A stretch of DNA of 64,000 nt from Caulobacter sp. (GTDB taxonomy: Bacteria; Pseudomonadota; Alphaproteobacteria; Caulobacterales; Caulobacteraceae): contig JARWZW010000027.1 in assembly GCA_029866155.1 (NCBI GenBank), positions 1 through 64,000 on the forward strand. The letters run 5' to 3'. Of this stretch, positions 25,989 to 34,174 are shown piece by piece. The position numbers and the translations under genes are program-made. Under the pieces are notes generated by a model. That model worked only from the letters and a program-made list of their open reading frames with translations. It was not told where the DNA came from and ran no database searches. Each line of letters begins with the position of its first letter. The first letter of the stretch is position 1.

Positions 25989-27071
25989 TCAGGCGATGCA
26001 GGCGTCGAAGCCGGCCTTCAGGGCGGTCTCGTCCAGGTTCCGGCCGATGAAGACCATCCGGCTGTAGCGATTGTCGGCGTCGGTCCAGTCGCGCTGATAG
26101 TCGCCTTCCAGGATCATGTGGACAGCCTGGAAGACCAGCCTGCGCTGATCGCCCTTGATGTCCAGTATGCCCTTGGCCCGCAGGATGTCGGGGCCCTGTT
26201 CCTGCAGGAGGGCGTTGAGCCAGTTTGTCACCCGGATTCCGTCCAGCGGCCTGTCGGCGGTCAGGGACACGCCCCGGATACCGGCGTCCGCCACATGGTC
26301 ATGGCCGTGGTGGTCAGGCTTGCCATGGTCATGTCCATGGCCGTGGTGGTGGTCATGATCGTGGTCATGTTCGCAATGCTCGTCATGCACATGACCTTCC
26401 TCGCCATGGGCGGGGTTGAGGAACTCCGGTTCCAGGGCCGTGATTCGATCCAGGTCGAAACCGCCCCGGCCCAGGATCAGGTCCAGGCTGACATTGGACC
26501 GCTGCGCCCGGTGAATCGGCGCCAGGGGGTTGATCCGGCGAATCGAGGCCTCAACCCGCCTGAGTTCGGCCTCGTCGACCAGGTCGGTCTTGTTGAGGAC
26601 GATCTGGTCGGCAAAGGCGATCTGCTCGACCGCTTCCCTTGAATCGGCAAGCCTGAGGGGCAGGTGCTTGGCGTCGACCACGGTTGTCACCGAATCCAGC
26701 CTGGTCTTGGCCCGCACGTCGTCATCGACAAAGAAGGTCTGGGCGACCGGTCCTGGGTCTGCCAGGCCTGTGGTCTCGATGATGATGGCGTCGAAGCCGC
26801 GCGCTCCTTTTGCAGACTGGCGCTTCATCAGGCCGGACAGCACCCGGATCAGGTCGCCGCGCACGGTGCAGCAGACACAGCCATTGTTCATCTCGAAGAC
26901 CTCTTCATCGGCCCCGACCACCAGGTCGTTGTCGATGCCGATCTCGCCGAACTCATTGACGATCACCGCATAGCGCTTGCCATGCTCCTCGGAGAGGATG
27001 CGGTTGAGCAGGGTGGTCTTGCCGGCGCCGAGGTAGCCGGTCAGGACGGTGACGGGAGTTTTCGTGGTCAT
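25989..27071 (-). CDS. CobW-family metallochaperone GTPase
   Basis: A 360-residue COG0523 G3E GTPase. P-loop [15 protein letters not shown] at the N terminus, the metal-binding CxCC as [13 protein letters not shown] near 63-75, and the base-specificity motif NKTD. A long His/Asp/Glu-rich loop (about 230-275, more than twenty His) is followed by the CobW C-terminal domain. Such proteins deliver metals, most often zinc, to client enzymes. The upstream gene encodes a His-containing membrane transporter, and a zinc-uptake-regulator-like dyad precedes the pair. This supports zinc rather than cobalt, but that is inference. Confidence 0.9.
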   Translation of the reverse strand: MTTKTPVTVLTGYLGAGKTTLLNRILSEEHGKRYAVIVNEFGEIGIDNDLVVGADEEVFEMNNGCVCCTVRGDLIRVLSGLMKRQSAKGARGFDAIIIETTGLADPGPVAQTFFVDDDVRAKTRLDSVTTVVDAKHLPLRLADSREAVEQIAFADQIVLNKTDLVDEAELRRVEASIRRINPLAPIHRAQRSNVSLDLILGRGGFDLDRITALEPEFLNPAHGEEGHVHDEHCEHDHDHDHHHGHGHDHGKPDHHGHDHVADAGIRGVSLTADRPLDGIRVTNWLNALLQEQGPDILRAKGILDIKGDQRRLVFQAVHMILEGDYQRDWTDADNRYSRMVFIGRNLDETALKAGFDACIA

Positions 27072-27109
27072 GGCGCCTACTTAAGGTGCCGGAGGAAAAA
27101 GCGAAACCG

Positions 27110-27745
27110 TCAGGTCTCGAACAGCACCACGGCAAGGCCAATGGCGATCAGGACAAACCCCAGAATCGCCGATTCATAACGTTCCAGGGCCTCAAGCTTC
27201 ATGCGGCGGGCGCTGACCAGGCTGAGGCCGGTGAACAGCAGCATGCCGGCGCCCGTGGCGGCGGCCAGAACCAGGCTGAGGACGACAAATCCGCCCCAGC
27301 CATGGCCCATGCCCTGCAGGTAGAAGGGCAGGAAGGCCTCGCAGGGCGACAGGGCCAGAAGCACGAACAATCCGGCCATGGCCGCCCTGTCCGAACCATA
27401 GGGGGTTGCCTTGGCATCATCCTGCTTCGCGCCCTGCCGACGAAAGTGCCGCAACAGGTAGAAGGCGCCCAGGGCGATCATCAAGCCGCCTACCAGCCAG
27501 TGGAAGGCCTCCCCGAAGCGGGGCTCCACGAGGCTGCCGGCGGCCACGACCCCGAGGCCCAGCAGGATTGTAAACAGCACATGGCCAATTCCGGCGGTGG
27601 CGGCCACGCCCATGGTCTTTCCCAGGCTCCAGCTGCGTTCCCGCCCGACCAGGACGAAGGGCAGCCAGTGAGTCGGCAGGGCGGCATGCAGAAATGCCAC
27701 GACGAAGCCGGCCAGGGCGATGGAGGTGAGGACGGCGAGGTTCAC
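27110..27745 (-). CDS. integral membrane metal transporter-like protein (NicO/UreH-type)
   Basis: 211 residues with about six membrane helices. Two internal motifs resemble nickel/cobalt or UreH-type transporters: AFLHAALPTHWLPFVLVGRE near the N terminus and LLALSPCEAFLPFYLQGMGH in the second half. A short cytoplasmic loop, RRQGAKQDDAK, lies between the halves. The His, Asp and Cys residues within helices could bind metal. It starts at GTG and is followed 38 bases later by the CobW GTPase, so the pair forms an operon. Zinc or another divalent metal is the likely substrate. The exact subfamily is uncertain. Confidence 0.65.
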   Translation of the reverse strand: MNLAVLTSIALAGFVVAFLHAALPTHWLPFVLVGRERSWSLGKTMGVAATAGIGHVLFTILLGLGVVAAGSLVEPRFGEAFHWLVGGLMIALGAFYLLRHFRRQGAKQDDAKATPYGSDRAAMAGLFVLLALSPCEAFLPFYLQGMGHGWGGFVVLSLVLAAATGAGMLLFTGLSLVSARRMKLEALERYESAILGFVLIAIGLAVVLFET

Positions 27746-27761
27746 CGGGGCTCTATAGTCT

Positions 27762-27774
27762 GTTACATTGTAAC
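27762..27774 (-). promoter_or_regulatory. Zur-like dyad GTTAC-ATT-GTAAC
   Basis: GTTACATTGTAAC is a perfect five-base inverted repeat around ATT, in AT-rich DNA about 17 bases upstream of the transporter GTG. Zur sites of alphaproteobacteria have similar TGTTA/TAACA arms. The match is short, and another regulator could use it. Confidence 0.45.
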
Positions 27775-27820
27775 GCGCCAGCGCGCTGTTGGCCCTTTGT
27801 CAGGCATGATAGGGTGACGA

Positions 27821-28279
27821 ATGGAGACCGACCTGACAGTCACCGCGGAAGGCGGCCTTGGCTTTGAAGACGGACCGGACCGTGGCCGGGTGATCGTCTC
27901 CGGCCACGACACCAATGGCCGGTATTCGCTCATGGAATGGACGGTTGCGCCGGGCCATGCCGAGCCTCCGTCCTTTGGGGCCCATCGACATGACGCCCTG
28001 GAAGAGACCTTCTATGTGCGTCGCGGCAGTCTTCAGTTCCTGCTGGGAGAGACGGTGTCCACCCTGGGTCCCGGTGATTTCGTCCGGGTGCCGCCGGGCA
28101 TGCGGCACGGCTATGCCAATGTGTCCGAGGGACCCGTGGACCTTCTGGTCGGCTTTCATCCGGGTGGCTTCGAAGCCCTCTTCGTAAAATACCGAAGTGA
28201 TCAGGGGCGGCCTGCGGCTGGCCCGGGCTTCATGGAAGAAGCCTGCCGCGACTATGCCACGACGTTCGAAGCCGACTGA
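27821..28279 (+). CDS. cupin-domain protein
   Basis: A 152-residue single-cupin protein. Motif 1 is GAHRHDALEETFYVRRGSLQ and motif 2 is PGDFVRVPPGMRHGYAN, giving the usual two His, one Glu and one His metal set. Single-domain cupins may be metal-dependent dioxygenases, isomerases or sugar-binding proteins. No neighbour indicates which. It is divergent from the transporter operon and ends just before the rplU promoter. Confidence 0.88.
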   Translation: METDLTVTAEGGLGFEDGPDRGRVIVSGHDTNGRYSLMEWTVAPGHAEPPSFGAHRHDALEETFYVRRGSLQFLLGETVSTLGPGDFVRVPPGMRHGYANVSEGPVDLLVGFHPGGFEALFVKYRSDQGRPAAGPGFMEEACRDYATTFEAD

Positions 28280-28303
28280 TCGGGCGGCGCAGGCCTTAGT
28301 CAC

Positions 28304-28332
28304 GTTGACTCAGACGAGTCCCGCTGTATAAG
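28304..28332 (+). promoter_or_regulatory. sigma-70 promoter of rplU-rpmA
   Basis: TTGACT (28304-28309) and TATAAG (28327-28332) with a 17-base spacer, close to the consensus of housekeeping promoters. It lies about 70 bases before the rplU ATG, leaving room for a structured leader. Confidence 0.8.
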
Positions 28333-28344
28333 ACCGCTCCCTTC

Positions 28345-28379
28345 GCTCACGGGCGCCGCTCGTGGGCTTTATCGTTTTT
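28345..28379 (+). promoter_or_regulatory. leader hairpin with U-rich tail in the rplU 5' UTR
   Basis: GCTCACG (28345-28351) pairs with CGTGGGC (28361-28367) around GGCGCCGCT and is followed by TTTATCGTTTTT. On the transcript this is a terminator-like structure between the promoter and rplU. It could be an attenuator controlled by L21 or L27, as for known L21 leaders in other bacteria. No sequence match to a described class is claimed. Confidence 0.45.
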
Positions 28380-28404
28380 GGTATCTTACGTTCAGGACGG
28401 ACCG

Positions 28405-28938
28405 ATGTACGCGGTGATCAAGACCGGCGGCAAGCAATACCGGGTCAAGGCCGGGGATCTGCTTGTCGTTGAAAAGCTGGCCGGTGAACCCGGCGCCCAG
28501 GTGGCCTTTGAAGAGGTCTTGATGCTGGGCGAAGGCGAGGCGGTCACCGTCGGCGCACCCCTGGTGGCAGGCGCGGTCGTCAATGCGACCCTGATCGAGA
28601 CCCGCAAGGGCGAGAAGGTGAAGATCTTCAAGAAGATCCGTCGTCAGGGCTATCGCCGGACGCGTGGTCATCGCCAGTTCGAAAGCGTTCTGCGCGTCAC
28701 CGCCATCGGCGATGGCGACGCCCGGACCGAGACCTGGGACGGCGTGGTGGACATGACCACCAAGGCCGAGCTGGACGCCCGCGCCCGGAACCTGAAGCTG
28801 CCGCAGTTTGCGGAAAAGGCCGTTTCCGAAGCTCCCGTCGAGGAGACGGAAGTCGCCGCCGCCGCCGTGGTCGAGGCCCCCAAGGCCAAGAAGGCTCCGG
28901 CGAAGAAGACCGCTACACAGGACGCCGGCGAAGCCTGA
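28405..28938 (+). CDS. rplU: 50S ribosomal protein L21 with long C-terminal tail
   Basis: 177 residues. The first about 103 are canonical L21, starting MYAVIKTGGKQYRVKAGD and containing the RNA-binding stretch KKIRRQGYRRTRGHRQ. The remaining about 74 form a low-complexity Ala/Glu/Lys tail (VVEAPKAKKAPAKKTATQDA) seen in other Caulobacterales and Sphingomonadales. L21 binds 23S rRNA domain I near L20. ATG 28405 is the family start. It is followed 31 bases later by rpmA in the conserved order. Confidence 0.97.
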   Translation: MYAVIKTGGKQYRVKAGDLLVVEKLAGEPGAQVAFEEVLMLGEGEAVTVGAPLVAGAVVNATLIETRKGEKVKIFKKIRRQGYRRTRGHRQFESVLRVTAIGDGDARTETWDGVVDMTTKAELDARARNLKLPQFAEKAVSEAPVEETEVAAAAVVEAPKAKKAPAKKTATQDAGEA

Positions 28939-28969
28939 GGGCGACGCCGCTAGAGGATAGGAGAGCGAT

Positions 28970-29242
28970 ATGGCTCACAAGAAATCAGGCGGTTCCTCGC
29001 GCAACGGTCGCGATTCCGCAGGGCGCCGTCTCGGCGTGAAGAAGTTCGGCGGCGAAGCTGTCGACGCCGGCAACATCATCATCCGCCAGCGCGGCACCAA
29101 GTTCTGGCCGGGCGTCAATGTCGGCATCGGCAAGGACCACACCCTGTTCGCCCTCGAGACAGGCAATGTGAAGTTCGTAACCAAGCGCAACAACCGCACC
29201 TATGCGACGGTCGTTCCGTTGATGGCCGAGGCCGCCGAGTAG
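28970..29242 (+). CDS. rpmA: 50S ribosomal protein L27
   Basis: 90 residues, starting [20 protein letters not shown], the conserved N-terminal tail that reaches the peptidyl-transferase centre. Then [20 protein letters not shown] and [20 protein letters not shown] follow. No N-terminal leader of the Firmicutes type is present. It starts after AGGATAGGAGAGCGAT. It is co-transcribed with rplU and followed by a strong terminator. The obgE gene that often comes next is not here; a GNAT gene is. Confidence 0.97.
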   Translation: MAHKKSGGSSRNGRDSAGRRLGVKKFGGEAVDAGNIIIRQRGTKFWPGVNVGIGKDHTLFALETGNVKFVTKRNNRTYATVVPLMAEAAE

Positions 29243-29296
29243 GGCGAGCCGGCCTCCTCCGGATCGCCAGAAGCGATCCGGACAGAAACTTTCCAG

Positions 29297-29326
29297 AGGG
29301 GAGTCCGGATCGCCGGACTCCCCTTT
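29297..29326 (+). terminator. intrinsic terminator of rplU-rpmA
   Basis: AGGGGAGTCCGG (29297-29308) and CCGGACTCCCCT (29313-29324) form a perfect 12-bp stem with an ATCG loop, then TT. A smaller hairpin GGATCGCCAGAAGCGATCC precedes it at 29262-29280. Confidence 0.85.
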
Positions 29327-29368
29327 GACGTTTCAGGGTCTCGCGCGACGAGACCGGGAGGCAGACAG

Positions 29369-29902
29369 ATGAGCGTTATCGAAAGAACGCCCAGGATCGA
29401 GACCGCAGATCTGACCCTGAGGGCGCCGGAAGCCCGGGACGCCCCGCGGCTTGCGCAACTGATGAACGACCTCGACATCGCCCGGATGACCAGTCGCATT
29501 CCCCATCCCTACGGGATCGAGGATGCGGAGGATTTCGTGGTCCGCGCCCGGGGCGTCGATCCCGCCACCGACTGCAACCTCCTGATAGAGCATGAACAGT
29601 GGGGCGTTGTCGGGGGCCTGGGACTGAACACTCCGCCGGCCGCGGCGCCTGAGGTCGGCTACTGGATCGGCAAGCCCTGGTGGGGCCGTGGGGTCGCCTC
29701 GGAGGCCCTTGCCGGCGCCCTGGCCTGGGCGGCTCGGGACTGGCGCAAGCGCTATGTCACAGCCGGCCATTTCGCCGATAACCCGGCCTCGGGCTCAGTC
29801 CTGATAAAGGCGGGCTTCCTCTATACAGGCGAGGTGCAGTGGAGGCCCTCCCTGGCCCGGGGCGAGCTGGTGGCGACCCGGATGATGGTCTGGCTTGCCT
29901 GA
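29369..29902 (+). CDS. GNAT-family N-acetyltransferase (RimJ/RimL type)
   Basis: A 177-residue acyltransferase using acetyl-CoA. RimJ/L layout: ETADLTLRAPEARDAPRLAQ at the N terminus, the GLGLNTPPAAAPEVGYWIGK strand pair, and the CoA pyrophosphate-binding loop PWWGRGVASEALAGALAWAA. NPASGSVLIKAGFLYTGE closes the fold. The target may be a protein N-terminus or a small molecule. ATG follows GGGAGG by about eight bases. It lies in the rpmA neighbourhood, as in related genomes, but behind its terminator. Confidence 0.9.
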   Translation: MSVIERTPRIETADLTLRAPEARDAPRLAQLMNDLDIARMTSRIPHPYGIEDAEDFVVRARGVDPATDCNLLIEHEQWGVVGGLGLNTPPAAAPEVGYWIGKPWWGRGVASEALAGALAWAARDWRKRYVTAGHFADNPASGSVLIKAGFLYTGEVQWRPSLARGELVATRMMVWLA

Positions 29903-29930
29903 GCCCTTGCGCCTGGGCTGCAGGGTCAGG

Positions 29931-30605
29931 TCAGGCGGCGCAGACCGTCATGATCTCGGCCCGAAGGTCCGGTATGCCGCCGCCCTTTTCAGAGGAGGTG
30001 GCGAGGACCCGGGGAAAGGCGGCCGGGCGCTTGGCGATCTGGCCCTGGGTCTTCACCACAAGGGCGGCGGCCTCCGACGGCTTGATCTTGTCGGCCTTGG
30101 TCAGGATGATCTGGTAGGACACTGCCGAGACGTCCAGGGCGTCCAGCGCCTCCTTGTCCACGTCCTTCAGGCCGTGGCGGGCGTCGATCAACAGATAGAC
30201 CCGCTTGAGATTCGGACGGCCGCGCAGATAGGCGCGCCCCAGGTTCTGGAACTTGTCGGCCGCTGATCGCGAGACCCGGGCAAAGCCATAACCGGGAAGG
30301 TCGACCAGCCGGATGCGGTCAGCCAGGACGAAGAAATTGATCTCCCGTGTCCGCCCCGGCTCATTGGAGGCCCGGGCCAGCTTCTTGTGGCCCACCAGGG
30401 CGTTGATCAGGCTGGACTTGCCGACGTTGGAGCGGCCGGCGAAGGCCACTTCCGGCATGTCGCCGGGCGGCAGGCCGTCCATCTTGACCGCCCCCATCAT
30501 GAAACTGGCCTGCTGGGCGAACAGCACCCGCGCCGTCTCCAGCTCATCCTCGCTGAACAGGGAGGCGCCGGAGTCGGTCAGGCCAGGTATCGGGGTATCG
30601 GTCAC
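29931..30605 (-). CDS. engB: ribosome biogenesis GTPase EngB/YsxC
   Basis: A 224-residue TRAFAC GTPase required for 50S assembly and, in many bacteria, for normal division. G1 [15 protein letters not shown]3 [11 protein letters not shown]4 TKADK and G5 TSSEKGGG are all present. The GTG start overlaps the TGA stop of yidC by four bases (GTGA), so translation is coupled. It forms the end of the rpmH-rnpA-yidC-engB block. Confidence 0.95.
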   Translation of the reverse strand: MTDTPIPGLTDSGASLFSEDELETARVLFAQQASFMMGAVKMDGLPPGDMPEVAFAGRSNVGKSSLINALVGHKKLARASNEPGRTREINFFVLADRIRLVDLPGYGFARVSRSAADKFQNLGRAYLRGRPNLKRVYLLIDARHGLKDVDKEALDALDVSAVSYQIILTKADKIKPSEAAALVVKTQGQIAKRPAAFPRVLATSSEKGGGIPDLRAEIMTVCAA

Positions 30606-32410
30606 GCGGCTGCCTTGCCTGCCCCGAATCTGGCCAGGAAATCATCGATCGGGTTTTCGACCTTCAGCCGGTGCATGATGATGTACTGCTGGAAGATCGA
30701 AAGGACGTTTGAGAAGGTCCAGTAGATGATCAGGCCGACCGCGAACGGGGCCATGATGAAGGTGAAGAGGATCGGCATCAGCTGGAAGATCCGCTGCTGC
30801 ATCGGGTCCGGAGCCGGCGGGTTCATGGCCGTGGTCAGCCACATGGTGAAGCCGTAGAGCAGGACGCAGATGCCGAGGCCCAGGGCGCCGGCCATGAAGG
30901 TCCCGATCAGGGGCAGGCTGGCCGGGTCATAGGGCAGCAGGCCGAAGATGTTCCAGATATTGGTCGGGTCCCGGGCGGACAGGTCCTTCACAAAGCCGAA
31001 GAAGGGGGCGTGGCGCATCTCGATGGTCACTGACAGCACCTTGTAGAAGGCCAGGAAGACCGGAATCTGCAGCAGCATGGGCAGGCAGCCGACCAGAGGA
31101 TTGACCTTTTCCCGCTGATACAGGGCCATGGTCTCCTGCTGCATCTTTGCCGGATCGTCCTTGTACTTCTCCTTCAGGGCGTTCATCGGCTCAGTCAGCT
31201 TCTTCATCTTCGACATCGACTCGTAGCTCTTGTTCGCCAGCGGGAAGAGCAGAATCCGCACGGCGAGGGTCACGAGAAGAATGGCGACACCGAAGTTCTT
31301 CACAAAGCCGAAGAAGAACTCCAGGGCGGCGAAGAACGGCTGGGTCAGGAACCAGAGAATGCCCCAGTCCACCGCCTGGTCGAAGCGCGGGATTCCGAGG
31401 TCCTTCTCATAGGCGCGGAGAAGTTCGACCTTCTTGGCGCCGGCGAACAGCCGGTTGGTTTCGGTGATGCTGGCGCCGGGTGCGATGGCATGGGCCGAGC
31501 CGACATAGTCGACCTGGTAGAGGTCCAGGCCGTTGCTGGTGCGCGACAGGTAGCGGGCTTCGATCTTCTCCGACTGCGGGGGAACCAGGGCCGCCAGCCA
31601 GTATTTGTCGGTCACACCCAGCCAGCCGCCTTCCGAGGCGTATTTGAACTCACCCTTCTTTTTCCAGGGCTTGTACTTCTGCAGCTGGAGCTGCTTGTCG
31701 GTGTTCTGGGCGTCCTTGCCCAGCCAGCCGACGGCGCCCTCATGGACGTTCTGGCCCATGCCGGCTTCCGGGGGCAGGCCCTGGCGACGGATGGCGGCAT
31801 AGGGCTGCAGGGTCACGGCGGCAGGGCTGGTGTTGGTCACCACATCCGTCACGGTGAACATGTAATGCTTGTCCACCGAGACCTTGCGGGTGAAGACCAG
31901 GCCCTGGGGCGAGCGATAGGTCAGGGTGATGGGCGTGGTCGCGGTCAGGGTCTGGCCGCCGCTCAGGGTCCAGGCGGTCTTGTCGCCTGGCAGGCCGGGA
32001 ATGTTCTGCCCCAGCCAGCCGAACTCGGCGAACCAGGCATTGGCTGTCCCCTCGGGACGCAGCAGATCCACACGCGGCGACTTTGGGTCAACCGTCTCAC
32101 CGTAGCTACGCAACAGCAGGTCATCGATCCGGCCCCCGACCAGATTGATCGAGCCGATCAGGGCGTCGGTCGCGATCGCGGCCCTGGGGGTGGCGGTCTT
32201 TGCCGCATCCCGGCTCAGACTGGCGGGCCGGGCCGGCGCCACGGCTACCTTGCCGGCGGGGTCCAGGGTCTGGGCGACTTCAGGCCGCTTGGCCTTGAGT
32301 TCGGCCTGCCGCTTTTTGGCGTTCGGCTCGAGCACCAGGAACTGGTAGGCGATGAGGATCGCCACCGCGCAGACAAAGAACAGGATGGTGTTGCGGGATT
32401 CGTTTTGCAT
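30602..32410 (-). CDS. yidC: membrane protein insertase YidC
   Basis: 602 residues. N-terminal helix ([20 protein letters not shown]), a large periplasmic beta-domain (about 60-350), then the five-helix insertase core with [20 protein letters not shown] and [20 protein letters not shown], and a C-terminal helix over [20 protein letters not shown]. It inserts and folds inner-membrane proteins, alone or with Sec. It lies eight bases after rnpA. The small yidD gene that usually separates rnpA from yidC is missing, as in other caulobacters. Confidence 0.97.
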   Translation of the reverse strand: MQNESRNTILFFVCAVAILIAYQFLVLEPNAKKRQAELKAKRPEVAQTLDPAGKVAVAPARPASLSRDAAKTATPRAAIATDALIGSINLVGGRIDDLLLRSYGETVDPKSPRVDLLRPEGTANAWFAEFGWLGQNIPGLPGDKTAWTLSGGQTLTATTPITLTYRSPQGLVFTRKVSVDKHYMFTVTDVVTNTSPAAVTLQPYAAIRRQGLPPEAGMGQNVHEGAVGWLGKDAQNTDKQLQLQKYKPWKKKGEFKYASEGGWLGVTDKYWLAALVPPQSEKIEARYLSRTSNGLDLYQVDYVGSAHAIAPGASITETNRLFAGAKKVELLRAYEKDLGIPRFDQAVDWGILWFLTQPFFAALEFFFGFVKNFGVAILLVTLAVRILLFPLANKSYESMSKMKKLTEPMNALKEKYKDDPAKMQQETMALYQREKVNPLVGCLPMLLQIPVFLAFYKVLSVTIEMRHAPFFGFVKDLSARDPTNIWNIFGLLPYDPASLPLIGTFMAGALGLGICVLLYGFTMWLTTAMNPPAPDPMQQRIFQLMPILFTFIMAPFAVGLIIYWTFSNVLSIFQQYIIMHRLKVENPIDDFLARFGAGKAAA

Positions 32411-32418
32411 GGAGCAGG

Positions 32419-32820
32419 TCAGACCGGCGCGGAAGGAGGGTGTGCGCCTTTGAGCGGCGCAGCGGGAAGGTCGGCGGCGAGCCTTATCAGCGCGCTTTTC
32501 ACATCGTCAAGGAGACGGGTCCATTCGCGCACCGGCGTTCCGTCCCGGGCCACGAAGACATAGTCGCAACCGGGCCGTCCAAACTGCGGCAGAAGCAGCC
32601 GGGCCGCCTCTCTCAGGCGGCGCTTGGCCCTGTTTCTCACAACGGAGCCGCCGACCCGCTTGGTGGCGGTAAATCCGGCTCCGACGGCGGGATCATCATC
32701 ATTCCGGGCCCGCAGCTGAACTACGACGGCGCCCTGGGCCCGGTAAGCGCCTTTTGCGGCCGCCAGAAACTGGGGCCGCTTGGTCAGGCGTCGAATGGAA
32801 AAGGTGTCTGTGCCGGTCAG
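32419..32820 (-). CDS. rnpA: ribonuclease P protein component, non-canonical start codon
   Basis: About 133 residues. The frame reads TFSIRRLTKRPQFLAAAKG, then GFTATKRVGGSVVRNRAKRR, which carries the RNR motif that binds RNase P RNA, and DYVFVARDGTPV near the C terminus. It helps the catalytic RNA mature tRNA 5' ends. No ATG, GTG or TTG lies in frame between the upstream stop (TAA overlapping the rpmH end) and the conserved FSIRRL core. The likeliest start is CTG at 32820, seven bases after GGGGGG; ATT at 32796 is another choice. A GTG exists only deep in the gene, at the RNR motif. Next is yidC after eight bases. Confidence 0.9.
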   Translation of the reverse strand: MTGTDTFSIRRLTKRPQFLAAAKGAYRAQGAVVVQLRARNDDDPAVGAGFTATKRVGGSVVRNRAKRRLREAARLLLPQFGRPGCDYVFVARDGTPVREWTRLLDDVKSALIRLAADLPAAPLKGAHPPSAPV

Positions 32821-32855
32821 GGGTTTGCCCCCCGATGCGAGCGGGGATGACGGCC

Positions 32856-32990
32856 TTAGGCCGTCAGGCGCTTACGGCCCTTGGCGCGACGGCGCGCAAC
32901 GACCTTCTGGCCGTTTTTGGTCGCCATGCGTGCACGGTAGCCGTGACGGCGCTTGCGCACGAGACGCGAGGGCTGAAAGGTCCGCTTCAC
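32856..32990 (-). CDS. rpmH: 50S ribosomal protein L34
   Basis: A 44-residue, highly basic protein: start [20 protein letters not shown], then [20 protein letters not shown] and LTA. It starts at GTG 32990 and ends at TAA 32858-32856. L34 lies near the nascent-chain exit region of the large subunit. rpmH followed by rnpA, yidC and engB is a conserved block; dnaA is not next to it here, as is usual in Caulobacter. The upstream 107 bases must hold the promoter. Confidence 0.97.
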   Translation of the reverse strand: MKRTFQPSRLVRKRRHGYRARMATKNGQKVVARRRAKGRKRLTA

Positions 32991-33097
32991 TGGTCAACTC
33001 CGAGTATTGATCGCTACACACGGGGTCCAGCCCCTTGCGATGAGCCGGGGTGGATACGGGAGAAGGTCTGGTGAGTCAACCGCTCCCTGCCAGCTTC

Positions 33098-34081
33098 CTA
33101 CAGGTCCGGTCGGATCACCGCCTTGCCGATGACCCTTCGCTCGCCCAGCAGGTCGAAGGCCTCGCGCCACTGACCGAGCGGCAGCTCGGCATGGACCCGG
33201 GGCCTGATCGCCCCGCTGTCGGCCAGGCGCCAGACGGCCTCTGTGTTTTCCCTGCCGCGCTCGGGAAACTGCCGGCCATATTCGCCGGCGCGAACCCCCA
33301 TGACCGAGAACCCCTTGATCAACGGCATATTGACCGAAACCGAAGGGATGCGTCCCGAGGTGAAGCCGATGACCAGCAGCCGGCCATCAAAGGCGATGCA
33401 GCGGACGCTTTCGTCGAAGATGTCCCCGCCGACCGGATCATAGACGACATCCGCGCCCCTGCCCCCGGTCAGGGCCTTCACCTTCTCGCGAAACCCGTCT
33501 GTGACATTGACCGTGGCGTCCGGCCCGTACTCGGCGTCCACCACGGCCAGCTTCTCGTCCGAGGCCGAGGCGGCGATGACCCGGGCCCCCATGGCCTTTG
33601 CCAGGTCCACTGCGGCCAGGCCGACACCGCCGGCGGCTCCATGCACCAGCACCCATTCGCCGGGCTCCAGCCGCGCCCGCCGCACCAGGGCGACATAGGC
33701 TGTGAGATAGGCGGCTCCATAGGCGGCTGACTGGGCGAAGCTCAGCCTCTGCGGCTTGGGTCTCAGGCCTGCCGCCGGGACGACGACATATTCGGCGAAG
33801 CCCCCCATGCGCGATCCGCCTGCCACGGCGTCCCCGACCTTCAGGCCCTCGACGCCGGGGCCGAGGCCTGCGACTTCGCCGGCAATGTCGAGGCCCGGGG
33901 TGAAGGGAACCGGGGGTTTGAACTGGTATTCGCCCCGGGTCATCAGCAGGTCAGGAAAGTTGACGCTGGCGGCAATGACCTTGACCAGCACTTCGCCTGG
34001 GCCGGGAACCGGGACTGCAATGTCTCGCACGGCGCAGCCGGCGTAGTCGGCTGCGAGGGATTCAATGACCAGTGCACGCAT
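33098..34081 (-). CDS. zinc-independent NADPH:quinone oxidoreductase family protein
   Basis: A 327-residue MDR-superfamily enzyme. GroES-like N domain, then the NADPH Rossmann motif VLVHGAAGGVGLAAVDLAKA and TGGRGADVVYDPVGGDIFDE. The Cys/Glu zinc ligands of alcohol dehydrogenases are absent, matching quinone or enoyl reductases. It reduces quinones or activated enones with NADPH. It is probably the last gene of a TetR-hydrolase-reductase cluster on the minus strand (93-base gap). Confidence 0.9.
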   Translation of the reverse strand: MRALVIESLAADYAGCAVRDIAVPVPGPGEVLVKVIAASVNFPDLLMTRGEYQFKPPVPFTPGLDIAGEVAGLGPGVEGLKVGDAVAGGSRMGGFAEYVVVPAAGLRPKPQRLSFAQSAAYGAAYLTAYVALVRRARLEPGEWVLVHGAAGGVGLAAVDLAKAMGARVIAASASDEKLAVVDAEYGPDATVNVTDGFREKVKALTGGRGADVVYDPVGGDIFDESVRCIAFDGRLLVIGFTSGRIPSVSVNMPLIKGFSVMGVRAGEYGRQFPERGRENTEAVWRLADSGAIRPRVHAELPLGQWREAFDLLGERRVIGKAVIRPDL

Positions 34082-34174
34082 GAAGAAACTCCCGGGTTTT
34101 CCCGACTGTCCGAAGCGGACGCAAAGGAAGTCCAGCCCGGTCCTGCCGTGAAGCCTTCGGCTGCAGAAGGGGGG

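Noticed and set aside
26280-26400. CATGG-rich repeated DNA that looks like a repeat array
   Set aside because: It is the His/Asp codon run of the CobW loop, not an array: no spacers, and in frame.
32419-32640. Short rnpA gene starting at GTG 32640
   Set aside because: It would lose the conserved N-terminal half, including FSIRRL and GFTATKR; the longer CTG-started frame matches the family.
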